From contig OX424561.1 of the NCBI GenBank assembly GCA_949152475.1, forward strand, positions 19,958,481 to 20,022,480: a stretch of 64,000 bases of DNA. Reading direction: 5' to 3'. Below, in pieces: positions 55,635 through 64,000 of the stretch (the first letter of the stretch is position 1; every line of letters begins with the position of its first letter). The notes below the pieces were generated by a model. The model had not been told where the DNA came from. It did no database searches and saw only the letters and a list, made by a program, of their open reading frames with translations. A program made the position numbers and the translations under genes. This stretch comes from Terebella lapidaria. Its lineage: Eukaryota; Annelida; Polychaeta; Terebellida; Terebellidae.

Positions 55635-56140
55635 AGCTGCTGCCTTCGAATGTATGCAATATTTTTTTCAAAACCCATTTTTTTAAAAACACATCTGATG
55701 CAATCTAACAAAAGGTGTGCTCAATGATTTTGACGATTACAGTCCGTCCGAGTTGTCTTTTCATCCGTTTTAGTGCCCATTTCGCACCGGTTTTGTAAAT
55801 AAACAAATTGCGCTTAAAAGTCCACATCGAATACATTTTCCAGTTCGTATGTGCATATATCTGTATATAGTGTAGTTGTGAGAAAATAATCAGTGATATA
55901 CCATGATGTGCGTGGAATTGTCAGTCTATCTCGCACTTCGAATGCTTTGTTTACATCTGTGTGTGATGGATACCGTTCATTTGTTTACGCGAGAACAGCC
56001 TGTTCAAATGAGCAAAATTTCCCTGAGGAATGGTTATTTTCATTACATTTGATGTGAGTATGTTTCATTCAGTTAGTTTAGCATGTTTAATATGAAATAT
56101 AGTTTTCAAAAAATTTCGACTGCATTCGAAGGCAGCTGCT
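55635..56140. mobile_element. TTAA-flanked MITE, AGCTGCTGC family, copy 2
   Basis: Flanked by TTAA (55631-55634, 56141-56144). Ends are AGCTGCTGCCTTCGAATG and CATTCGAAGGCAGCTGCT. The interior closely matches 35919-36463, including GTGCTCAATGATTTTGACG. Confidence 0.9.
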
Positions 56141-56144
56141 TTAA

Positions 56145-58000
56145 CTGCATGGGTAATTTATGATTGAAGGGCATTTTGGAAGATGTCTTGGTATCCTTGA
56201 ACATTACTTCCATAACAAAACCTGTACCGTAAAAATTGAGGCCCTTATTTTTGTTCATTTCACAGGAGAATACGATATTCAATTACAATGTTTACAAATG
56301 AATGAGAGCGTGTGATACCGTGTACCAAGTTTGGGAGTATTGGGAATCGGTCTGGGAATTACCAATAAATACTCATGAATCATTTTAGCTGGAATAAGGT
56401 CCCTAGGGAATTTACACACTGTGGATCTCATGAATCGGATATTGATAGTAGTGAATATATTAGCCTACTGAAATAGAATTATGGTCATTATTTTGGATAT
56501 GAATTTTATTGATTACATCGAAAATTATGATTATGAATTTCATATGAGGCATGGGACCCATATATACATTTTAAACAATACGTATTTAGAATATTTATGA
56601 CTGCAACGACCCAAACCCTCCCCTTACACTTTCTCTCACTTCACATATACATCATAAAATCAATACACGATCAATACTTGCGCACTACATCACCGCACAC
56701 GAGCACGCCGTCACGAGGACCAAAAACATGCATTCACCACGTGCACCGACCGACATGTCACCTTACATCGCAGCCAATCAGGACATTTCCAGACATACAG
56801 CCACTACAGATTCAGACATTACATCATCACGAACGAATCATACTCGACTTCCACTACACAAGGCGGGAGAAATATAGACACGCATGCACATGTCCCGCGA
56901 TTTTGGATGAGGTATTTTTGAGACAAGACAGCTAAAAGACATGGATAAAAAGCTAAGAAGAATTTTTTTTAAAATCATTGTAAATATAGAAGATATTTCC
57001 AATATATTACGGTCTATATCTTTGTCGGACTTAGTGGGAAATCGCACCATGAGTGGGTGTGATTCATCGGACTTATCATCTTAAAGACCTAGTAGCATGC
57101 CAATGAAAGTGCTTTTTATTTAGTCCATTATGAATATTTATCAATGAATTCGAACGAATTTTACAAATACAATCGATGGGTTTCGAGCTATTGAATCAAA
57201 TAGGCACTCCTTCCGAAAATTGCCGAAGATTTTGATCACGATTTTAGTATGGGTCACGTGGTGACGTCAGTTGAGGCAGAGCTGAAAGTACATGTAACCA
57301 GCAAGGTAAACTGCATGTCGCATATTCATTCCCGTTGTGTATGTTTGACAATGCAAGTGAATTGGTGAGATGGTGGGAATACGGCATTTCTTGTCTTGAT
57401 AATTAGAATCAGTACTATTCATTCTCTCAGAAGGGTGGTTTGTTGAACTGCAAGATGTCCAGTATTTGCTGGTTTTCGCGTGTTTTCTTTTGAATCTCAT
57501 GCCTTTTGGAGTGGTTTTCTATCTTTGAGCTGACTGCCCAAATTACGCATTTTACTTTTTTGGCCAGCCATCAAAGCACATTTTGCCTCAACTGACGTCA
57601 CGATTCAGGGGAACTGCCGAAGCTATTTTGTTCATCGGCATGAGAAGGCGATTGTAATACTGGCTCAATATACTCGATTACATGTCGCTGTTACTAATTA
57701 CCAATTAACGCGAACATCTTTTTTATCACCAAATGTCCACAATGCCTTTATCTGAACAGGAATAAAACCATATAACGGTACCTTGCTACTATGACTTTAA
57801 ATAAATCGGAACGCCGGGCTTATTCTGTCGTACTCGCACAACACTTCATCGTACTATACATCCGCACACGGGCTGATCGGGCCCGGAAGAACCCGATTCG
57901 TCTCACGTTTGTTATTTGTTCAGCAAATAACATATAGTCATACATACAAAAATTCAGAAATTCAGGCATATACTCCGATATTTCTAAATCGTTTACACTG
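56145..58000. other. No recognisable gene; inverted GTGACGTCAGTTGAGGCA pair
   Basis: GTGACGTCAGTTGAGGCA (57261-57278) and its complement TGCCTCAACTGACGTCAC (57583-57601) face each other about 300 bp apart, each with a CRE-like TGACGTCA core. Both are within a stretch that may be a small foldback element. A Pro/His/Thr-rich frame of 112 codons at 56597-56935 has no family features. Confidence 0.4.
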
Positions 58001-59733
58001 TTTTTAGGTTACCGCACCTATGGTCTGATAATCTATTGCCGTGGCGTTGCGTCCGGCGTCGTCCATCCACATTTTCTATCTTTACGTTCCAATCTTTCCA
58101 AAGTTTACGCTCCAATCTTTCTGAACATTTGGGAAAAGATACCATAATATAATTCGAGAAGGAAGTAGGCTTTATTTTTTTATTTTTCAACTTTTTCCAA
58201 AATGGCGGCCGTTTTTGACGAAAAATGGCCAATTTTGGACTTTGGCGGCCATTTCCTCAAAAACTGTCTGACCACTTTTGATATTTTTGTTTCAAAAGAT
58301 TACACTCATATACCTCTGTGATGCATATGAGTTTGATTGTCCTTGAATCGTCGTGTGGCAGCCATTTTGATTTTTTCGACGGGTCACAAATGGGACTTTC
58401 CCATGTTAAATTCTCCTATGCTTTATAATGGGAAATATTTTTCCTGATGTCTCACTTAATATTGAGAGTAGAGATTAGGATCAATTTTGGACATATAGGA
58501 AATGAAATATGCCAAATATTCTCGTGACCTTGAATTTGACCTTTGACCTGATTTTCAACGTCATAGCACAAAACGGCTAATATCTCGCTCATTATCGACT
58601 TTACAGCTTAGGAATCAATTGTGGACCTATAGGATATGATACATGCTGAATATTGTCATGACCTTGAATTTGACTTTTGCCCTCATTTTCAAGGTCAGAG
58701 CACAAAATGGCTCATATCTCGCTTATTATCGATTTTACAGCTTAAGTATCAATTTTGAACATATGGGAAATGATGTATGCCGAATATTTTGATGACCCTG
58801 AATTTGACCTCTGACCTCATTTTCAAGGTCAAAGGGCAAAATGGCTAATATCTCGCTTATTATCGACTTTACAGCTTAGGAATCAATTGTGGACCTATAG
58901 GAAAGGATACATGCTGAATATTGTAATGACCTTGAATTTGACCTTTGACCTCATTTTCAAGGTTAGAGGGCAAAATATACATCGAATATTCTAATGACCT
59001 TGAACTTGACCTTCGACCTCGTTTTCAAGGTCAGAACACAACTTTGAACAAAAGGGTTAGGAATCAACTGTGGACACATAGGAAATGATATATGCAAAAT
59101 ATTCTCATGATTTTGAATTTGCTCTTTGACCTCATTTTCAAGGTCACAGAACAAAATGGTCATTATCTTGCTTCTCATTGACTTCACAGCTAGGGAATCA
59201 ATTGTGAACACCTAGGAAATGATACTTGCTGAATATTGTTATGACCTTGAACGTGACCTATTTTCAAAGGCAGTGCACAACATGACTAATATCTTGCTGA
59301 TTGTTGACTCTACAGTTTGTGAATCGAATGTGTACATATAGGAATTGATATAAGCTGAATATTCTCATCAACTTGAATTCGACCTTTGACATTATTTTTG
59401 AGGTGAGAGCACAAAATGGCTGATATCTTGTTTGTAAGCAACTTGTAAATGTAAACTTTATTTGCTTAAGGAGGATTCCCCACAGCAGATGCCACGAGGG
59501 GGTCTCCTCCGGAAGCAACTTTAACAACTTTATGTCTTAAGAATCAATTGTATATGAAATGATATATGGTGAATATTGTTATTAATTGAATTTGACCTTT
59601 GACCTCAGTCTTCCTTCATAATGGTAGCTGGATGGAGTACTCCTAGAACATTTCAAGATCAATACGACAATTTTGATGAAAAAGTTGTTTTAAAATGACG
59701 GTAAACTTTCTTAGGCCTTGGGCTAATTTTTTG
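58001..59733 (+). mobile_element. Helentron-like element, AGGTTACCGGAC family, copy 3
   Basis: It begins TTTTTAGGTTACCG (58001) with the GCCGTGGCGTTGCGTCC block just inside, and ends with the TTAGGCCTTGGGCTAA hairpin and T run (59710-59733). The core (58450-59610) is an array of about 130-bp units with TGACCTTTGACCT pairs near 58540, 58940 and 59600. A foreign-looking piece (GGAGGATTCCCCACAGCAG, 59455-59530) interrupts the last unit. Confidence 0.7.
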
Positions 59734-60550
59734 CTGTTTATTTCGCGATGCTAAATGTTATTTTATTTGAACTTCATCTGAGCGTCAAACGGCAATTTTA
59801 TACGATACCAGATTCCAGACTTCTATCGCGAAAATTGAAAAAGTTCGCAATCTACCCCAGTATTATATTTCAGCCCAAAATAGAATCTCGGGAATCTGAG
59901 CATTTGTGGGGATTTGGTCGTTTCTACATCCGCCAGGATTCGAGGTATTGTTTTGGTTTTGGACCAGGACACACATCGAACTGTATTCTACAGAAACATA
60001 TTGACTTGGAGAGATTGCTCCACTACAAAAGCGACAAAATGCACAAAATCGTTTGCAGACCCAGTAGTTCGAAGATTTGGCTGAATATAACATTGGATTA
60101 GATTGCACATTTTTCTCCATTTTCGTGATAGGAGTCTGAAATTCCGTAGAAATTTGCCGTTTGACTCCCTGACGGATTATGCAAAGACGGAGATTGCATA
60201 CTCATTTTAATACAAATAAGCTTGTGTCAAGCTTGTGTCAAGACACAATCTATTTTCTTACAAGACATGATAAGGTTTCCAGTTACATTACGGTTCTAAG
60301 AGACGAGTTTAGGAAGGAATTCATATCGATAATTATTATATTTTGAAAACATCAACATAGAGTGAATCGCATCCACACTTTTTTTGTAAAAAGTCTATAT
60401 TTTTCTATGGCTTATTTATGATTCGAACATCCAAATCGAGACAATGCAATGCGGTGTTTATAATAAATGTCATAACACAAATACATTTCTAACTGATCTA
60501 ATTATCTTTATATGTATTACGAGTTCGAGTTCAATTTTCGTGTATATCGA
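59734..60550. other. No gene seen
   Basis: AT-rich sequence with a 117-codon plus-strand frame (59748-60101) that shows no family features and is opposed by a similar minus-strand frame. Probably non-coding. Confidence 0.35.
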
Positions 60551-61010
60551 AATTTTGTTTTCTTTTCGTTGTCAATTAAGCACTGTCTAAACACATACAA
60601 AAATTCAAAAGCTCAGGATTTCCAACACCTTGGTTTCTCCATACATTTCCAAAACAATGAGAACACAATAAATATTTGAAATCTGTCACCCAATTTTTGC
60701 ATCCATAGTCGTCAAAAGGTTTTAATAATTTATATGTCTTCAAGTCTTTTATTATCGATGACTGAAACAAATTTCAGCCAGAATTTAACACACTTTATAT
60801 TATGAATACAGAGAGTGAATATCTTCCCCTGTTCCCCTGAAAAAACTGCATTGAATGTATTGTACGAAACAGACAAAACATATTTACAGAGCTTCTTATA
60901 AATGTACTGTTTCAATTTTATCACTTGTTTGTGTACCCCAAATCTCACAACCATACATCAAAATCGGAACAATTCATGAAATGGGTCCATGGCAATTTGA
61001 TCGATTACAT
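60550..61010 (-). mobile_element. LINE reverse transcriptase C-terminal relic
   Basis: Two minus-strand frames in series read GVHKQVIKLKQ, then NAVFSGEQGKIFTL and VKFWLKFV (60954-60730). They continue with DFKYLL and NVWRNQGV (60770-60576). This is the order of the C-terminal region of many animal LINE proteins (YG-x-E-x-W, IYGELGR, KYWLKL, IW-x-NQ). It is broken by frame changes. Confidence 0.7.
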
Positions 61011-61093
61011 AAAAAAAATCCAAATTCTGAAATATGATTAGCTTCCCAGGACCGTGAACGGCTATGGTGTATCATTGCGTATGATAGCTCATG

Positions 61094-62136
61094 AAAAAAT
61101 TAGCCCAATGGCTAAGATAGGTTACCGGACAATATATAATAGCTATTTTGTCCCGTGGCCTTGAAAATAAGGTCACGGTCAAATTTAAAGTCACGAGAGT
61201 ATTCAGCATACCGGGGGTATATGATTTCCTAAACGTTCACAATTGATTTCTAAGCTGTAAATTCAGTAATAAGAGAGATACTAGTATTAGTCATTATGTA
61301 CTCTGACCTTGAAAATGGAATAAAAAGTCAAATTAGAGGTCATCAGAAAATTCAGCATATATCATTTGCTGTATGTTCACAATAGAATCCTAAGTTGTAA
61401 ATTTGATAATAAACAAGCTATTAGCCAAATTGTCCTGTGACACCTTCGAAATGAGGTCAAAGGTCAAATTAGTTCACGATAATATTCTGCATAATATATT
61501 ATTTCCTATACGTCCACAACTGATTCCTAATCTGTAAAGTTGATAATAAACGAGATATTAGCCATTCTGTACTCTTGACCTTCAAAATGAGGTCAAAGGT
61601 CAGATTCAAGGTCATGACAATATTCAGCATATATCATTTCCTATATGTCCACAATTGATTCCTAATCTCTAATCTCAATATTAAGTGAGATATCAGGCAA
61701 AATGTGTCCCATTATAAAGCATAGGAGAATTTAGCATGTGAAAGTCCCATTAGGGCCGAGTTTGGGCCCAAAATGGCCCACTTTGAGCGATTCAAAGGCA
61801 AAGAAACTTATACACTTCACAGTGGTACATATGAGGAGTGTTATGCATCAAAAAGAAAAAAAAAGTTACTGAACAGATTTTGAGAAAACGACCGCCAAAA
61901 GTCCAAAATTGGCCGTTTTTCGTCAAAAATAGCCGCCATTTTGAAAAAAAAATTCGAAAATAAAAAAACTAAAAAAATACCTCCCTCTCGAAATATTTTT
62001 AGGCATTTTTGTGCAAAATTTCAGAAAGATTCGATTGTAAACTTTAAAAATTAAATGTAGACGGACGACGGACGACGGACGACGGACGCAACGCCACGGC
62101 AATAGGTTATCGGACCAAAGGTCCGGTAACCTAAAA
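61094..62136 (-). mobile_element. Helentron-like element, AGGTTACCGGAC family, copy 4
   Basis: The left end has TTAGCCCAATGGCTAA with AGGTTACCGGAC (61099-61130). The right end has GACGGACGACGGACGACGG, CGCAACGCCACGGC and GGTCCGGTAACCTA (62058-62134). Units with AGGTCAAAGGTCA occur near 61453 and 61591. It matches copy 1 in layout and is the most complete copy. Confidence 0.75.
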
Positions 62137-62188
62137 ACGAGTTTTAATTTTATTGTACAGTTTGTGATTGGTTAATACATGTGGCATG

Positions 62189-62662
62189 CTAATATTTCAC
62201 AAAGGTATCACCATTGTCTGGCTCCAAGAGGATCCCGATATTTCCTCCTTGTGTTTGGTGACGATGTTTGGTGTCAGATGTTTGACGAAGTCTAAGTTCA
62301 TGCAATGAAAAACCAGGACTGCTTCCAGTTAATTCCTTAACAAACGCCCCTGCCTCCAGATGGCCAACAAAGTTGAAGCTTTGGCCAGGCCTCTCACCTT
62401 CCCTCACAATATGATCATAATTGACCACGCGTGCCTTTGGAATTGTCTCTGAAGTTTCTGTTTCGTTCTCTGTGAGGTCTAGCCGTAGAATGTAGTCATC
62501 TTTGGCCACGGTTTGTGTGAGTGCACACTGCGGACACCCTGCTACGTGTCGCTCACTCCCAGTTCCGGAGTGAGACTCGGTGTGGCCCAAATCTTGCAGG
62601 AAGTCTCGCTTTTCTCCAACGGAGGTATTGGTTTCAGTGTTCAAGGTATTGAATGAGCTCAT
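62189..62662 (-). CDS. Hypothetical protein or downstream exon, unknown function
   Basis: This 157-residue ORF is hydrophilic, Thr/Glu/Gly-rich, with a CPQC motif at about 44-47 and no membrane segment. I recognise no family. The frame is open upstream of the Met to a polypyrimidine-rich acceptor-like site (TTCTTTTCTTACCTGCCAAG, about 62706-62687), so it may be the last exon of the gene at 62808-63791 rather than a separate gene. It lies only 145 nt downstream of that ORF, in the same direction. No strong donor was seen at the end of the upstream ORF. Confidence 0.5.
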   Translation of the reverse strand: MSSFNTLNTETNTSVGEKRDFLQDLGHTESHSGTGSERHVAGCPQCALTQTVAKDDYILRLDLTENETETSETIPKARVVNYDHIVREGERPGQSFNFVGHLEAGAFVKELTGSSPGFSLHELRLRQTSDTKHRHQTQGGNIGILLEPDNGDTFVKY

Positions 62663-62807
62663 GTGGGTTATTCTCGAAGCTTGGCAGGTAAGAAAAGAAT
62701 ATTTTCTAAATCTAGGAGTAGGTAACTTCTGATATGTAGATCTCTGGAGGTCAATGTGATTCAGTCGTGACTCTGAGTAGGTGCAACAGAAGGCTGCTCG
62801 CTTTCTA

Positions 62808-63791
62808 TCAACGAACTGCCGCGTGACAGAAAGGGCACTGAATGCAAAATGCTCGGCTTTTTTTCAGAGCATTGACTCTGTCGTTTACTGAACCATTTTT
62901 GGAAATCCTTATGAAGTAGTCACACTGCACAAGAGCGAACTCAAATTTTGTTTGTATACTCAAAATGTCTTCTTTAGCCTTCACTTGTTCCATGCATTTT
63001 ATGGCTTTCCGGATGTTTTCTGGAGGGCATGGGTATTTGTGAAAATTGGCAAAGCCTCCTGCCACACAGGACCTGACAAGTGAAAATATGTAGCGGACGA
63101 AGGAGAAAAGGAAGAAGGACGTGGACACAGACTCCGGGATTTTACCGTCTTCGTCGAGGTCCTTTGTCCAGACAAGGTGCTGTTGACAGCCCAAGCTGTA
63201 GTACGTCTCCGCCCGGCGCCAGTCTGCCTCGCTCGGTATCCGGCTAACGTCGTCCTGGTCGACTCTGTGTAGGCAACAGTTTAGGGCGTACGTCACTAGG
63301 TTGTATGCTGTCGGATTGCTGGCTGTCTGTACGACAACCATCTGTACAGCCTGTCCGTGCAAGGAGAGCGACTGGTCCTGTCGGCCCAGGAAGTGCAGAG
63401 TGAATGCTTTGGTTGTCAGGTAGCGCACCAATAGACATTCCAACGAGTCGGCCTGAAACAGCAATCTTTCTATCTCCGGGAACATCGAGGCGGCCCCCGC
63501 CAGGTCACCACTGTTCCGCAGACGATCAGACTTGTAGATGGCTAATAATGTTTTGATGTCGGCGTCCCTATGATAGCGTGAGGTGAGCTGTGTCGTGTAA
63601 ACGTCGAAGCCAGCCCAGTCCATATCATGTAAGTACATGTAAAACCGTGTCATGATGCGGGACAAAACTTTGCGCCGCTCTTTAACGCCCGGGAAACAGT
63701 CCACTTGGTGTACTAGGGGAATCTCTTCCCCATCGTCCTCGTTAGTATCCTCTGGAGTCGTGTCACGTATTCCGGGGAGTTTCTTCTCCAT
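62808..63791 (-). CDS. Alpha-helical TPR-like protein, unknown function
   Basis: The 327-residue ORF starts with a charged 30-residue segment (EDTNEDDGEE). It continues as alternating amphipathic helices with TPR-like spacing of Ala, Gly, Leu and Tyr (for example ATMF-type helices at about 95-135 and YYSLGCQQHLVW at about 197-208). There is no signal peptide; a hydrophobic stretch at about 227-245 (SFFLFSFVRYIFSLV) could be a buried helix. It ends CIQCPFCH, a possible metal-binding cluster. The start codon has a good context (CCCCATGG). It is probably a real host gene, possibly continuing into the ORF downstream. A protein-binding scaffold is the likely role; no specific function can be assigned. 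Confidence 0.65.
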   Translation of the reverse strand: MEKKLPGIRDTTPEDTNEDDGEEIPLVHQVDCFPGVKERRKVLSRIMTRFYMYLHDMDWAGFDVYTTQLTSRYHRDADIKTLLAIYKSDRLRNSGDLAGAASMFPEIERLLFQADSLECLLVRYLTTKAFTLHFLGRQDQSLSLHGQAVQMVVVQTASNPTAYNLVTYALNCCLHRVDQDDVSRIPSEADWRRAETYYSLGCQQHLVWTKDLDEDGKIPESVSTSFFLFSFVRYIFSLVRSCVAGGFANFHKYPCPPENIRKAIKCMEQVKAKEDILSIQTKFEFALVQCDYFIRISKNGSVNDRVNALKKSRAFCIQCPFCHAAVR

Positions 63792-64000
63792 GGGGAATCT
63801 ATTATGATATTCTCCGGCTTGGTATGTATAGTTTGCTTGCGTTTTCGATGTTTAAGACAGTACAACGAGTATTTAATGGTTATCTTGAACGAGATACCTT
63901 TTACTTGTGCAAACACAACACAAAAAAATGCTTCATGTTTATCGGTTACACAATGATCACATGGAGGAAAATGCAGCCAACTATAGCGAAATGTGTATTC
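63792..64000 (-). other. Upstream region of the TPR-like gene
   Basis: This is the 5' flank of the last gene up to the window edge. No TATA box or other promoter element is obvious, and an upstream exon cannot be excluded. Confidence 0.3.

Overview
The window looks like nuclear DNA of an invertebrate animal, most likely marine. It is AT-rich, gene-poor and dense in transposons, with intact intronless 7TM receptor genes, LINE relics, TTAA-flanked MITEs and satellite-bearing elements of Helentron-like architecture. Such elements are well known from bivalves and other invertebrates. I cannot name the species; a lophotrochozoan such as a bivalve or brachiopod is my guess only.

Left third (0-23.4 kb). 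A full-length, young Ty3/Gypsy-type LTR retrotransposon lies on the minus strand (139-13224, TATA target duplication). It encodes a two-part Gag, protease, RT-RNase H and integrase. It also carries two extra ORFs between integrase and the 3' LTR: a zinc-finger-like protein and a coiled-coil protein. Its whole length is studded with about 110 copies of GGG(T/C)CG, essentially all in one orientation. Then follow a LINE relic, a 1 kb palindromic element, a possible tRNA-SINE, a Helentron-like element, a PIF/Harbinger element with nested insertions (17137-20011), and a 20-21 bp minisatellite array that flips orientation in its middle (20095-22860).

Middle (23.4-44.3 kb). Two nearly identical intronless class-A-like 7TM receptor genes (28002-28928 and 36761-37687) sit in about 3.7 kb segmental duplicates. 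A third, diverged family member lies on the minus strand (43315-44253). A TTAA MITE in only one duplicate and a 29-nt hairpin insertion in the other give relative dates. Further structures are a 673 bp foldback, two copies of a CpG-rich MITE made of nested hairpins, and a Helentron-like element full of nuclear-receptor-type half-sites.

Right third (44.3-64 kb). The roughly 1 kb segment upstream of the third receptor gene is duplicated. Its second copy has been blown up from about 1 kb to 9.7 kb by nested insertions: a Helentron-like element with a 267-bp satellite whose units often carry a perfect ERE-like palindrome, and a LINE that is itself broken by a 3.7 kb inverted-repeat element and a TTAA MITE. 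Two more Helentron-like copies and a LINE relic follow. The window ends with one or two minus-strand host ORFs (62189-63791), one of them an alpha-helical, TPR-like protein of unknown role.

The receptor and TPR-like ORFs are the only convincing host genes. No tRNA, rRNA or CRISPR was seen. Coordinates of repeats were read by eye and edges may be off by some bases; those of intact ORFs are exact.
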